The notes beneath the pieces are model-generated. The model did no database searches. It was given only the letters and a program-made list of their open reading frames with translations, and was not told where the DNA came from. From positions 11,986,908-12,050,907 of the forward strand of contig NC_135550.1 of NCBI RefSeq assembly GCF_964340395.1: DNA of 64,000 nt. The letters are read 5' to 3'. Of the stretch, positions 32,820 to 46,547 are shown one piece after another (position 1 is the stretch's first letter; each line of letters starts with the position of its first letter). The translations under genes and the position numbers were made by a program. This stretch comes from Glandiceps talaboti (lineage: Eukaryota; Hemichordata; Enteropneusta; Spengelidae).

Positions 32820-33805
32820 TAAGCTGATGCAATGCTTAAATGGAAATTCGTGATCTCGTAATCGCTGAGGTGAAACGTGGAAATAAGAAGGCTGTACATA
32901 GGTGGTAGCGGTGATTAAACATAGATGATTGCGTCTACTCAAGTAACGAACATGTGACCCTACACCCGGTGATTAACATAAATAATTACGTTTAGTCAGC
33001 GACTTCAGGAGCCAAACGCTGACCCTACACAGGTAATTACCGTGAATGGATACTTCTAGTAGAATTTTGAGACTATGGCACAAACAACAAACACATTACT
33101 ACAGTTTTAAGTACTCCATATTCTGGATATTGCACCTTTCACTTTAAATTCTAAATATATGGAGAATGACGAAAATAAATAGATCCACGCCACATACATA
33201 TACATAATGGGACTAGACAGTTAAATATATTTAGAGAAAGCTTGTGTCTATATATTCACGGTTACAATTGTATTTTTTTTAAAAAGTTAAATTGATGTTA
33301 TGTGTACGTTATGTACGCCATCAAGTATGGTTTTTGTTTTCTAAACTTCGAAATGTAGATATAACGCTTAGCAACAAGAATAACAAAATTTAATAATAAT
33401 GACATTTTTGTTTATCACCTAAGATGATTTGTCTTACTTTTGGAATAATAATAAGTCCTGCTTTCCTTCACAAAAAATACTTGCAAAATATTCAGAGTGT
33501 AGAGTTTCATATTATGGTTAGAAAAAGTCAATTAAATGCACATATTAAGAAATGGGGACAGTTTTTGAAATTGATAACTTAAAGAAAAGTTTCCGAATAC
33601 AAAATGTAATAATTTTCATTCATGACAAGCGTTTCATCTTTGTAATAAACCCAATAAAAACGTTATCAAATACAGGTCGTACATTGATAAAATGATTTAT
33701 GAATAATGGAAATCTCGTTTACCGTTGATTTTTAAGCCTAATGCGAATTTCGAAAATCAGATATGTTAAAAGGTACGTATGACTTGCATTCCCAATTCAA
33801 ACATC

Positions 33806-33917
33806 ACACTCACTCACTCACTCACTAACTAACAAACAAACAAACAAACAATCAATCAAACAAACAAACAAACAAACAATCAAACAAACAAACAACAAAC
33901 AAACAAACAAACAAACA
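33806..33917. repeat. (CACT)n then (CAAA)n microsatellite
   Basis: A short CACT run gives way to CTAA and then to about 20 units of CAAA with a few CAAT interruptions. Confidence 0.9.
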
Positions 33918-36202
33918 TCTCAGAAGCCGATAAACCGTACTCCAGTAACATCAAATACATCAGAAAATCACAAAAACTGCTACATTCACGTATTCTTGTA
34001 TGTCTGTTCCTTTATAACGTTTTAAAATCTGTTATCTGCATGCTTAATTAAATCTATGAATATGCATAAGTGTAAATGCATTTGGGGGCTGTGCATAACG
34101 TCAGCATATCATTCACAGTATAAAACATGGTTACAGTAATCTCATTTATTTTAAATTTAAAATTTTTCCCGCCAAAATTGACTGACGTCGCTCCTTTATT
34201 TACGAATTAATGTTAAGGTTAATTATCTTCTTCCCCCCCCCCCAGGATCTCTTGCGGTGAAGGGATTGTACCAAAGAAAGTGGCCTAGTGTTTATGTATG
34301 TAAGAAAACGTTCTGTTAAAATTGCCTCCCTTTGAGCATTCAGTCTCTGTCACATTCATCTGAAAATCTTAAAGTACGTTGTACAGGTACCGCAGTTTCC
34401 AGCTGAAGTAGTTGAATACTGTGCCGATTACCCAGCATGGAACTTAGGTTAATCACCTAAGTCTAATACTCTGTACACACAGCTTTCACTAAAAACGTAA
34501 TAACGAAATGTAGGGTGCAGTCAGACAAGGATACTGAACTTCAAAAAGTGAAAGGAAGTCACGTCTGCATTAATTATATCTTCAGCATTTGCATTATATA
34601 AAGTAAAAGCAAAGTGCTAGCCAATATCTCCAGCTGAGCATTATGGTATAAAATCAAAGATACGACTACCGATTATCAATACGAAAAAAGTAATCATACG
34701 GTTGAGGAATTCAGTTATAACGAACTTATCTTAACGTTTTGTTTTTCAAATTAGAATACAAACATATTTTTCACTGTTATTTACCGAGAGTCGCCACATT
34801 TCCCTGAAATGATATAAAATATGAAATTTAACTTCTTTGAAATTATATCAAAATAGGATTTTAGGTCCTTGAACACTGCAAAATATGTTGAGATATTTTA
34901 TGGAAAGTGTTCATAATCAACCCTGTTTACGGCGCTGACTGTGACTCCGTTGTGTCACCTTGTCAGATTCATAACTATTCTTGTTACATTTTGCTGAACA
35001 CCATCCTGCGTTTTGTTTCATTTATTTGCCAAACTTGGATGTCTAGTCATTCTTACATATATAACAGAAGCCAGTTGACATGAAACAGAACATCATCTGT
35101 ACCGACAAATTCTTACTAACACTGCTATATTTTACCATTAGGCCAGACAAAAATCTTACTAATATACATTGCTACATTTCCTTGATATGAGCTAGCTGTC
35201 CAATATCTCACCAGATCGTCGCCGCGCCAAACACCACCTCTGATAGCAGCCTGAAAAAAAGTATACACTGTTACAACAGTTACTCAGGCAAACAAAATGT
35301 AGCAATATATTGGTAAGATTTTTTGTGGTGACAGACGAAAAAATGTAGCAATGTTCAGGAAGACTTTTGTTGAGCCAGACGACGTGACGTTCTCTTTCAG
35401 TTTAACAGGGCTGCAGTTTAACTTGTATGTATTACCTTTAGACCATCAGCACCTACATCTGTCGTTCAGCAACTTCTGTTATCTACACACTTTACTTGCA
35501 TGCTGCATTCCCTTCTCTCTCAACTTTATATAATCGTGACTCTTGTTTTTATAAATACTTTCATGGATTGACCCCCTAAAAACCTTGACAACTAACTCTA
35601 TATCTGGTTATTAAGTACATCTAGGCTTTTGAAACGTCTATAATTTCACTTTACAATCTGGTCACTTATTCTTATCAAAATATTTTACATTAATTTGACT
35701 TTGGTGACCTACTTCGTATAAATTCCAATGAAAACTGATAGTTTTTGTTGCTGTTATCTCAATGTAAATGAAAACTGACACCATTCTTTGCTGCCATACC
35801 GTCTGTTCCCATAATATTTCTCTGGACACGGCTAATGTTATTTTTATGTTGAACCCATGTTTATCATCTAAAAACAACCGTAGGCGTATCAAACAGTGAC
35901 GTTTCTTCCTTCTGTCACGGGCAAACGCCAACACAAAGATTAAGCAATAATGAAGCCAGCTGCTGCCAGTGAGATGATTTACTTTGATGTGGACGTATGG
36001 ACTGCAATGAGCGACTGTTGTTTTGCCGAGAGAATCATGCATTGACTATATTTGTGTATGCCTATATCGTGCACAGAAAACTGCACTGTGTGGTATTGTA
36101 GATAGTATTATAAGCTTTATACTAGAAGACATTTACAGGCAGTGTGCTCATGACAATACCTCCAAAGAATTTTTATTGGAAACGTTGATGATTTTACCGC
36201 AG

Positions 36203-36297
36203 GAAGTCCAGGAACCGTGTTACAAATAATAAATAAATAAACAAACAAACAAACAAACAAACAAACAAACAAACAAATAAATAAGTAAGTAAGTAAG

Positions 36298-36356
<59 letters not shown>

Positions 36357-36640
36357 ACAAAAAAAACCCAAAAAACCATTTTAAACTCATGGATAACTAT
36401 CTATACGGGCCTGTATACTTTTGAAATAACATACTATATTTGCATATATAGAAACAGTATATTATTTCAATAGCATACAGGCCAGTATATACATATATGC
36501 ATGTATATAGATAGTTATCCATTAGTTTAGAATGATATTTCATTTATCTATGTATATTTTGTTTGTTTGTTTTTTGTTTGTTTGTTTGTTTGTTTGTTTG
36601 TTTGTTTGTTTGTTTGTTTGTAACACAGTTCCTGGGCTCC
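36203..36640. mobile_element. Large foldback element with (CAAA)/(AAAT) arms
   Basis: The outer arms CCAGGAACCGTGTTACAAA (from about 36209) and TTTGTAACACAGTTCCTGG (to about 36635) are near-perfect inverted repeats. Inside them a (CAAA)n/(AAAT)n tract on the left faces a (GTTT)n tract on the right. The innermost arms are GGATAACTATCTATA (36390) and TATAGATAGTTATCC (36520). Almost the whole 430 bases can pair with itself. No coding capacity. Confidence 0.85.
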
Positions 36641-39220
36641 CTTTGATTTTACACACGCTTACATGGTTGGCCAATATGCATTTTTCCTATCGTCGCTGAA
36701 AACCTCAATCTGATGAAAATCTGAAGTTATGAATACGACTTGATTTATTTATTTATACCTCTGTTTCAGTCATTTATTACTGTCGTTTCTTTATTCGGTT
36801 TTTGTTGTTCAGGGAGTGGTCGCCGCCTTCGGGTGAAGGTAGCTAGCGATCACATCGAGCTTTTATTCTCGATTTTAATCAGATTGAGAAAACCTATACT
36901 CTATGGGGGGGGGGGGGGCTATACAGTTGTTTATACACGTCGTGATTTTGATGCAATTACATACATGATATATTATAGTACATTGACATCATAATTTCAA
37001 GGCACGATTGAGACTCAACAAAGCTATTACTGGGATTTATCTAAAACAATATATCTAGCCTTGTCGAAGTCCTACAAGAAACTGCACTTTATGAGTCGAC
37101 CCCTAAATGGTTTACATACAGTACAAATGATCTCAATGGACTGTTTGTCAACTGCAACTGCAGCTGCATCCTACAATGTTTGGACATGTAAAATCTTATC
37201 AAACGTTGGCAAAGAATGATTATCACAATAGTCAATTTTGAAATTATTTCTCTACTGGCCGGAATGTACCTCGGAGTTTTCTTGCCTTTTACATATACGA
37301 GTTTTGTATTGGACTATACTATTACTGTGCGAAGAGCTTTGTCCCTTGGTATATTCTGTAGAAGTGTAAGTCAGGGATGTTTTTTGTATTCTTCAGACAT
37401 TAAGAGGAAAGCAGCAGTGTTCTATGATTAACCGAGTAACCTATATCAAGTACACCCCCAAGGGACGTACACACAGACAGGAAGTAGAGCGCCACCATAG
37501 CAAATTGTGGAAAGACCTATTGAACACACATGATTACTTTTAGCCATAAAATCTATCAAATTCACATCATCTATCGATAACAGTAATGAAGCAAATGGAA
37601 GTGCAAGTTCCCTGGTACGAAGGAAATATCAGGTTTAAGGTGATGATCATTCAATTTCTGTGAGTGATCATCAGCTGCATGAACTATAAACATGGGAAAT
37701 CATTTTTCAATACAAAGTTATCAGTGCCATTGGTGTGTATATGTGTCAATAAATCACTCTATTATAGCCGGATAAAACACTGCCTTGGGAATAAATCATT
37801 GATGAGTTTTCTTGCTATACAATAGAGATTGTATTTTTACACAGATATCCTGAAAGAGATTAAGCGACATTACACATTTACGCTGTTTGAGAAGTGGAGA
37901 AAGGTGTGTAAATCTAATTGCAAACACACAATCGGACAATACCCTCTAGAAGACATGTCTCTTCTATATTTCCCATTGAACACTTAAGAGAATTAATCAT
38001 TTGTAAGTATACTCTAAATTGTTTGTATGAAATCCTATTTGTGCAATACAGACTGAAAGACAAAACGGACAACAGGGTAGTTGGTAGGGTCATTGAATTA
38101 AAAACAAACTAAACACTAATTTCTTGTACTTGTGTTCCATGTAACGTTGTATTTCTATTTTTTGAAGGAAAGATTCACTCTTTTATTGCCCTCTTGTACA
38201 AAGCGTCAGAGCTGTGACCACAGAATTTCGTCTGTCCTGTGACAAACAAGAAATGACTGATGCTTGCAACTGACCTTGAAGTACAAGGTCAAGGTCAATG
38301 CAAATATGATGAATAGGAACTCAAAGCACACGGGTGTTAAATAAGTTGTTGAAATGATATTAAAGAAATCTTTATTTGAGATCCTGATTTCTATGTTAAA
38401 GACACAATGTATCTGGAGAAACGTGGTCCGACTTCATCAAAATACGCATATGCAAGGTACGTCCTCAATTTGATGCATCTGTCCCTATTGAAGAAATGGA
38501 ATCGCCTAAAGCCATTAGGTATCATTGATGCATTACTGTGCATACATTTGTAGTAATCTGGGGAAAAAAAATTCACTCCATTTCTTGATTACTTTTTAGC
38601 CCAGCTCAAATCCAATATGTGCAATTAAAACGATGATGGATGGTTGACTTTAGGATAATATCGGGCAGGCCTTTTTTCTGTTTCTTTGAATAGAATACCA
38701 GTGCAAGACATCTTACAATTTATATCCAAAACATCACTTTAAACACCTAGTTTAGAGTAGAAAAGTCAAATCAATTAATTGTTGATATTTATACTGTAAA
38801 TATCAATTACAAATATGATTTATAACCAATTTACATTTGCTTCGAATTTGATTGAAATGAGTTGGAAAAAAGGATGAAAATATCAGAGATCAAGATAATT
38901 TCTCTTCAGGGCAAATAGGAAATGTTATATTTAAACATTAGCTCTGTTTGTTGTATTTCAATCAGATTGTTGAAAGTGGTTTAGGTCTGTTTATACAGTG
39001 AGAGATAGATTATATATCTACATCTATATACCATATATATACATGTGTAAGTGTATGTGTATGTGTATGTGTACATACCAACCTACCTTTACACATCAGA
39101 TACATACATACACACACAACATACATACATACATACTTAGGCCAAAAAAAATATATATAAAAATATTCTTCACGTTGAAAAGTTAACTTAATTTTTTGAA
39201 TAAACATGAAGTTTGTTTGT

Positions 39221-39252
<32 letters not shown>

Positions 39253-42217
39253 CATACATACATACACAGTACATACATGAAGAGTAAAAATATATACATG
39301 GGTAAGTTTTGTTGTCATGTCCATCTGAGCAGTTGACAGTCAATTTCACACTCTGTATATTGAGAAAACATATTACAAATGCTGTAGCTATTTCCAGACA
39401 TTGCTTAGGAAATGATATTGATTACTCATCTTAAAGCCTTGGTTATAGACATGTATCACTATCAGAATGCTTTGTTCACTACATGACTACACTCCTCTGA
39501 TAGTAATAATGTGGATGGTTGTTGTGGTTGCTAGGAAACCAGAGTATTAAGATAATGACTGCAGGTGAATGAAATTAGTGTTTTTTTTTATTTCATACTG
39601 TGCCTACACCAAACATGTATCTTTCTAAGCATAAAAAAAACAGTGGTTATATGTTCTGTTGTCAGTATTGTATACACGGTCTCAAATGTTGTATGTTTAC
39701 TTGAAACACCTCTTATGTGTAATGAATGGTTATTTTCCATTCTTCCATGGTAGGGGTATAGAGATATGATATAACATGGCTAATGGTATTTGGTGAAATG
39801 AAACAAAAGCCAAGTCAGTCAGCTGCCTACGTGGTGAAACAAAATGTGACGACACAAAACTATGTTTCGTTTTGTATATTAAATACAACTGTGTGATTAG
39901 AAGATGTTTTTTATTAAATAATTGAATGCAAAAATCATCATCTTTTACAATGTTTTTTTTCAACTCAAATTCAGTGACGTATTTTCCATTCTCACAAACC
40001 AGAACAAAATTTTCTGCTGTTGCCACAAAATACAGTGCGTCTTGGACAGTGCTGTAGAGAGACCAGTGATATACTGTTTTACGATGATGGTATTTTTTAT
40101 ACCATGCCACTAATATTTCTACCAGGCTTGTAAAAATGACTTCTGTGTGGTTATTACCGTCCTGGTTCCATCACTTTGAACCAGAGGAAGGATGACAAAA
40201 AAATCAGAATCAGAATGACCTTATGAACTGTTACCATGACAACCGACCTATTACAACAACAGTAATACTTTATCAATGCCAGAATTGGACGAAATACACA
40301 ACTTACAAAACAAAGTTTACAAACCAAAAATGCTAGAGTAGTCATGGTGTATTTATTTCATGTAGGAAAATACAATAAAAGTTACATATAACAACTATAA
40401 AGGTGTCTGTATTTCAAATACACTAATTTAGAAATACACAACATTAATGTAAGAATCCATTGTAATCCATCATTGAATGTCTCCAAATTACCTAAAACAG
40501 TAAATTAAATTTATGAAAAATAAAATTACATACACATGACAAAGGCTTAAATATTCAAAGCTTAACATCAGATTCTTGATTCACACAAAAATGTTGTAAC
40601 CATTTTGGCGATCTATTAAAGTGCATATGTAGACCTTTATCTCTACTGCATGCATGTAACGATTCTTGAGTGGGGGTGGGAGTGGGGGTGGGGGTTGGGA
40701 TAACACCAATGGTGCTGGAACAAAAAGTCACATTTGAAAACCTAATTCGCATGATCAATAATAGGATCATTTGTCATGAATAATTCTTCATCTACACATC
40801 CCTAGAAACATCTCCATTAAATTTCAGACCAATATGCCTAATGGTTTCTGAGTTTAACGTTCTTACACGAGATCATATACAATAGCATGTATATATATTT
40901 ACCCAAATCACACACCTGTAGTGCCATTATTTTAACGTGAACAATTTCCTAACTACATACAAAGTAATACCCACCAAGTACCATGACTTGGCAGTTTTTC
41001 CTTCCAAGTTGTTTACACAAACTTCTATGCACACATGCACACACACACGCATGTACACTCACACATACACACACAGACAGAGAGACAGACACACACACAT
41101 TTCCCCACACCTATCTTGCACTACTGAACCTAAATTCAGTTGTGCTAAAAATCATTTTCCAGCATTCCAAACTCACTTGAACGTCTGATATTTGGGGTAG
41201 AAATTTGACCATAAAATATCTGGTTCAGGTACTCGATGGTCTATCATACACATGGCTATTCATTTGCACCAAAAATGATTTTGTTCTCAGGAAACCTGTC
41301 ATAACATTGTTGAGTATAACATTAAAAACTGCACAAATAATTGAACAAATAAATAACTGAATAAATAAATGACCATCAACAAATAAATACAAAAAAAATT
41401 GTACAATATTTGCAGAGTCATAAATACTAAAATGTAGTCGTAATATTGTGCTTAATTATAATCAGAATATTCAAATAAGCATTTCTTGGGGGTGAAAATG
41501 ACTTGAGATATTTTGTCATACCTTTGTAAGAATTGTTCATTACAGTTTAAAACTCTATGATCTTACGACTGAATTCATGGCAATCATTATCACGCATACT
41601 AAGTGAAAATAATGAAAAACCCACACACTAGATTTAGCTGTAAACTTTCTTCCAAAAAACTTTCAACCCACAGTATAATTATTTAGGTTTACATGACCTT
41701 TTCTTTGAAAACCAATGTCTAATTTTGTAATTTTACCCTAAAAAAATGTAAAGATGAATGTATTGTTAAGTCTAAGACTCTGATCTATCTATCTTAAGAA
41801 AATCCTCAAGATGGAGAAATATCTACTTTTCAAACTTTACTCGTGAAAACTGTAAATCTGAAATATTCAGTATTATCATAGCTATTAGAATGAAAGTCTC
41901 TCTCTTTTTTTTTTTGAAAACCCCAAACTTGAAAAAAATGAAAATAATACCTTGTTGCCATGGTGCATCTAAGTATATAACACTATGAAAGTACACTGAG
42001 TGGTGATGAGTATAATACTCTTGGCACTGATGACATTATCTGATCTGCTTATGTCAAGATAACACCTGGTGATTAGCCTCTGTAGCAGGCAGGATCAACG
42101 ACTTACAGCAAGTGTTCTTTTAGTCTTGTATGCCTGTCAGACTCTGTGAATATATGTCTTAGGAAGATGTATAGACACAGAGCTTGGCAAACGAGACTTA
42201 GTGTTTTTGCCACACAG
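36641..42217. other. Gene-free stretch
   Basis: No supported gene. A poly(G) run lies at about 36905-36918. (CATA)n tracts lie around 39107-39135 and 39228-39265. A G-rich GGGGGTGGGAG tract is at 40671-40698 and a (CA)n-rich segment at 41029-41098. The remainder is AT-rich and featureless to me. Confidence 0.6.
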
Positions 42218-42583
42218 CCTGTGAACTCAGTAATTCAAACTCAGTATTTTTCATGGATACCATGTGTAGAAGCTGATTGGTGGAATAAGTCACATGGTGC
42301 GTATATTATGTTGATAATGTCACATGATACCTCATTATCTTAACAGTGAGGAAAAATCAGCATAAAATTAGCATATCACGTGTTGATGTGCAAAGATATT
42401 TCTACAAACATCATTTTTCTACATACTGCCAACTGTAGATCAGGTAACTTGACACAATTAACATAATATATGCATCATGTGACATCAACAGTCTATAAGC
42501 AACCATGTGACTCATTAAACCAATCAGCTTCTACACATGATATCCATGAAAAATAATGAGTTGGGATTACAAAGTTCACAGGC
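42218..42583. mobile_element. MITE-like foldback element H, with a third arm at 42840-42907
   Basis: About 80-base arms: the left arm runs from CTGTGAACTCAGTAATTC to AATAAGTCACATGG (42297), and the right arm from CCATGTGACTCATTAAACC to GTTCACAG (42581). The shared core is CATGTGTAGAAGCTGATTGG. A further single arm (ACCAATCAGCTTCTACACAT) lies at 42841, about 260 bases to the right. That suggests a second, decayed copy or a rearranged tandem. Non-coding. Confidence 0.85.
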
Positions 42584-43240
42584 TTTGTGGAGAGCTTGAG
42601 CTCTCAAGGTTGGTCATCCAGCCATCTAGGGAGGGGAGAATGCTTGCATTAGGTCAACAATCCAGCTTGTTACAAAGACTAACATGGCGCAATTTGCTGA
42701 TAAAAATCCTACCACACAAATATCACATACACTATATATTACAATCAATGGACAATGTTAAAAAATCAATATAGAGTATTGCTATATTCCTTATATGTAG
42801 TTATGCACAGAGTATGTATGCAAATAATGTGTAATATTCAACCAATCAGCTTCTACACATGTTATCCATGAAAAATACTGACTTGGAATTACACAGTTCA
42901 CCAGCTTATCTTTATCCTTGCTTACTTTATATAAAATCAGATAAAACTATATACATCAACTCTCTGTGCCAAAGTTACCATGCCAATTTAGATTGTAAGC
43001 AGTATGTAAAATTCAATAACTGAGATCATAAAACACATGATTACAGGAAGATTATGGGTTCAAAACATGAATTTCTATATGGTAAAGGATTAAAACCTCA
43101 TCAACGATACAATAATTGAAAATTCTAAATTTGGAATTTTAAATCTGTAAAAAAAAATTTTTTTTTTTGTGTGTGTGTGGCTTTCGTGATAAAGTGTAAT
43201 ATGCAAATTATGCTTGTCAATGTGGTAACAACAGTAATTG

Positions 43241-43556
43241 TTAACGTGGCCATATGGATGAGGATTGGATGATTTTTAATTTATAAAACAATTTTATCAA
43301 GGCTTCCTACTTGAAAAATCAATGTGAAATAACACTGACCAAGTCTGTGTTAGAAACTCAATACATTGTAAAAAGCTACAAATATGTAAACATTTTACAC
43401 ATTTGTTAATTTTTTTGCAAATTAATTGAGTTACAAAAAAGAACTTGGCATACATACGTTGTTTCACATTCAAGTAGGAAGCTATGATAAAATTGTTCTA
43501 TAAATTAAAACCCCCAAATAAATACCCAATCATCATCTATATGGCCACTGCTTAAG
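43241..43556. mobile_element. MITE-like foldback element A, copy 1
   Basis: The left end GTGGCCATATGGATGAGGAT and the right end ATCATCTATATGGCCACTG are inverted repeats. The inner arms GGCTTCCTACTTGAAAAATC and its complement near 43480-43500 continue the pairing. The centre carries TGTAAACATTTTACACATTTG. Two more copies lie at 49897-50458 and 61616-61966. Confidence 0.85.
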
Positions 43557-44717
43557 AACAGCGTTTTTTTTTTTTTTTTAAATCCTGACTATAATGCCAT
43601 AAATGCATTTGTAAAATGAATCTTTTTTAAAGCAAATTATTCTTAAATTATCTCTTTTTAGATTTCACCCCTTATTGTGGCAGAAATAATCACTTTTATT
43701 AGAGGAAATTTGGATTTTTAAATCTATGGAAAAATGGTAGTATATGCTTATTAGTATTGACATGTCAAGCATGGCTCTGTGTTTGTCTTTGTGTGTATCC
43801 TGTCATACACTGATCAGAACTATGGAGTTAACCAGTCAAAGCCTAGTCAAGTCAGCGTTTATTGTGAAACAATGTTTTTGTAACAAATCAAGGTTTGTCA
43901 GGATATTTTAACAATTAATTCGGTTAAGGCAAAGGTTCAGTCTCAGTGGCATCAATACATCCGACCTCACCGCGGGGCAAAATTTTTTTTATGTGACACA
44001 CATCCTAGGGCAAAGATCCACACACCCTAGGGCACACATCCACACACCCAGGAACAAAGGTTCATGCTATGTGGTACTAAATTAACTCACCCAGAGGCAA
44101 AGGTTCAGCCTAAACTACAATGTCGTGATACCCCCAGAGGGCATGGGGTTAATCTATTAGTCTAATGTCAAACTGTGACGGAATTATTGCAATTAAAATG
44201 TCGATACCACCTACTGCCTCCAAACACAGCAGTAAAGTCAAACGATCACGATGACTTTAAAGAAATTACGTTTACTAGACACATTCTGATGATATATATT
44301 ATTATTAAGATATATTAATTTAATTGTATTCCTTGTATTCAAAATGATTGGTGACATTTCAAATTATTTGTTTAATTATTATTATTTATTATTATTATTT
44401 GAAAAACATGTTTTATAGCTGTATATGCAGTGCTATATGTGTTGGTATATCTTGGTATTCGTTAAGTGGTAAACATTTATTGCTTATAACAATTCAAGTA
44501 CTTTGTACAATAACCAGATGTCAATATATTAAAGGCAAAACTAAAATGTATACTAGTAATATTAGTTTATTAAAGTTGCTACTTATTACTTAAAACATAG
44601 TACTAAAGCATATATAGATACGTATAAATCTAGACACAATAAAATCAACTTAGAATTTACCCCAGAAAGTCCCAAAATTTAAAATTACTAAACTTAATTT
44701 CTGTCAACCCTGCCTTC

Positions 44718-44725
<8 letters not shown>
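43557..44725. other. Gene-free stretch with a small C-rich direct repeat
   Basis: Around 43925-44155 short words such as GGCAAAGGTTCAG and AGGGCA(A/C)A recur with CACACACCC between them, giving a weak local tandem pattern. No gene seen. Confidence 0.5.

Positions 44726-44729
<4 letters not shown>

Positions 44730-44807
<78 letters not shown>
44730..44807. repeat. (TG)n microsatellite
   Basis: An uninterrupted TG run of about 39 units, preceded by a short (AT)n. Open frames across it are artefacts. Confidence 0.95.
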
Positions 44808-44809
<2 letters not shown>

Positions 44810-44910
44810 ATTATGGACGAGAATTTGAATTGACTTTGAATACATCTATTATGAATCTTGTGGTACGCACATGAAGACCATGCATAAAAACAGCATGAGC
44901 CTATTATATT

Positions 44911-45312
44911 TAGTCTAGAGGCAATCCATGGCTTCGATCCTCTTTGATTCTCCCTCTCATATGTCTAGTCAATATGTCTAGAACAAAATTCTGTGCTAAA
45001 TTTTAAATTATCATCAATAGCTTTTGGAGCCTGGTGACATTATCCCATCCAGAGGTGACTTTACATTCAAACTTTAAAGGTAGCATTATAATGTATAAAG
45101 CATTAATTTACACATCAGAATTATATTTTTCTTGACTGACTTTCCCAATTACAAGCGCCTCTCAATGTATGATGGATAATTACTACAACTAACATGATTT
45201 TGTCAGCATGTGGTCAGACTATAGATTTTCACCTGATTTGATTCCATTTGACTAGACTATAGAGATTGAGATCCTAGAGGATCGATTAGCCACAGATATA
45301 GCCTCTAGACTA
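44911..45312. mobile_element. Foldback element F, copy 2
   Basis: The left end AGTCTAGAGGCAATCCATGG and the right end CAGATATAGCCTCTAGACT are inverted. Inner words GATCCTCT and AGAGGATCGA also pair. The ends match the element at 10563-10876. Non-coding. Confidence 0.65.
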
Positions 45313-45696
45313 GTTGTATTTGAATGTTGGAATCCCATGGTTTTGGATAACTACTTATCTTATCAATGGAGTCATATTAGACAGGATTATTTCTTTTGTT
45401 CAGGAGTAAACTTTTCTATAGGTCAGCTGGCCAGACAACTGTTTTTTCATACCCAAATTTTACTACATATCTGACACCGGTCTTTTAAACCTGTACTAGC
45501 TGTAATTTAAGTATTATTTTGTAGATCAGAGAATCATTAATTTATTCACTCAAAATTGTTAAAATATCAATAATTAGGCATTGTACATGTTAATTAGAGA
45601 CTGGTTATATCCATATGTAGTACAGCAACAGGTTGAAATCACGACTCCATCTCAGCGCTGATTTTTTGGTGCGGACCCAAAATTAATTTGATTGGA

Positions 45697-45702
45697 TTTA
45701 TT
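45697..45702 (-). other. Poly(A) signal for the minus-strand terminal exon
   Basis: TTTATT on the plus strand is AATAAA on the minus strand, 284 bases past the stop codon of the exon at 45986-46195. It is the nearest AATAAA downstream of that stop. Confidence 0.45.
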
Positions 45703-45985
45703 GCACTACATACTATGTATATGGCTGCATAAATATGTTTAATTAAAGTTGATTCAATACTGTTCAGGGTGTACGATATTACAGGTAAATCATTATACAA
45801 ATGTATCTGATAAAATAGTTCCAAAAAAAAACATTCCAGTTGCAACTAGTGCAGTATTAAAGGCTATCAGGTCTCATGTACGTACTTCCAGATTCACGAC
45901 AGACTATATATACACTTAGAAATCACAGACTGGAGATTTTAATGGCTTTGGTAAATCTCTCCTCATTCGATTGGCCTAGTACTCG

Positions 45986-46195
45986 TTATAGGTACCACAA
46001 CTTGAAATGATTAAGCCACCATGGACTAGAGTGGCGATTTTTCACTAATCTGACGCTGGTACTTCGTATCTCGACATCTTCTCTGTGTTCCATTCCGTCA
46101 TCTCTGTAATCTTCATCTGTTTCCTGAGTGTCTGGTGAATCCATGTCCATAATCACAGACACGCTTTCTTCGTGTGGATTGCGTATGTGATTACC
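45986..46195 (-). CDS. Terminal coding exon of an unrecognised minus-strand gene
   Basis: The acceptor CTATCTACTTCAG lies just before 46195. The frame is then open for 69 codons to TAA (45988-45986). It is acidic at first (HEESVSVIMDMDSPDTQETD) and basic later (STSVRLVKNRHSS), and ends PWWLNHFKLWYL. Conservation cannot be judged here. The clean acceptor, open frame, protein-like composition and downstream AATAAA all point to a real last exon. Entry in phase 0 matches the phase-0 exit of the exon at 53019-53137, so the two could be consecutive (…YITKQ then GNHIRNP…). I do not recognise the protein. Confidence 0.5.
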   Translation of the reverse strand, partial: GNHIRNPHEESVSVIMDMDSPDTQETDEDYRDDGMEHREDVEIRSTSVRLVKNRHSSPWWLNHFKLWYL

Positions 46196-46307
46196 CTGAA
46201 GTAGATAGTATACACACGAAAGTCAATTCATCTGACAAATTTGTAGACGTACTGCAGTGAAAATTTGACTTACACATTGGTACCTACATGTTATGTTAGT
46301 TGAAATA

Positions 46308-46500
46308 TTGTAAACCTGGAAAATTTTTGCTAAAGACTTATTTTTGCTTATTTTGCTGGGAAACAAAAGTGCAAAAATAAGTAGTGTCTATTAAAAACGC
46401 CTTCTTGTACATGAACACAATGTACCAGTCTGGTAATTAGTAAAAAATTAGTCTTTGAGAACTAGCTGAAGACTATAAAATTGTTGAGTGTTAGGCAGTT
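46308..46500. mobile_element. MITE-like element B, diverged copy
   Basis: It starts TTGTAAACCTGGAAAATTTT and includes GCTAAAGACTTATTTTTGCTTA. Its other end carries TAGTCTTTGAGAACTAGCTGAAGACT. Both ends match the element nested at 50003-50214 (TIR start TTGTAAACCTACATATTTTC). Non-coding. Confidence 0.65.
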
Positions 46501-46547
46501 TTTTCAAGCTGCTTTTTTCCCAAACAAAAGAAACACTATAGATATCT

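Larger units (their letters stand above)
30341..36202. other. Gene-free stretch
   Basis: AT-rich DNA with no supported gene. A (GGGGGT)n tract is at 32771-32819, (CACT)n/(CAAA)n at 33806-33917 and a poly(C) run at about 34233-34243. Short open frames here lack splice-site or codon support. Confidence 0.6.

Noticed and set aside
36800-36840. Possible plus-strand micro-exon between TTTTTGTTGTTCAG and AAG|GTAGCTAGC
   Set aside because: Very short, with no neighbouring exons to join; likely chance splice-like words.
38285-38305. TACAAGGTCAAGGTCA nuclear-receptor-like half-sites
   Set aside because: A single short match in AT-rich DNA with no gene nearby; expected by chance at this scale.
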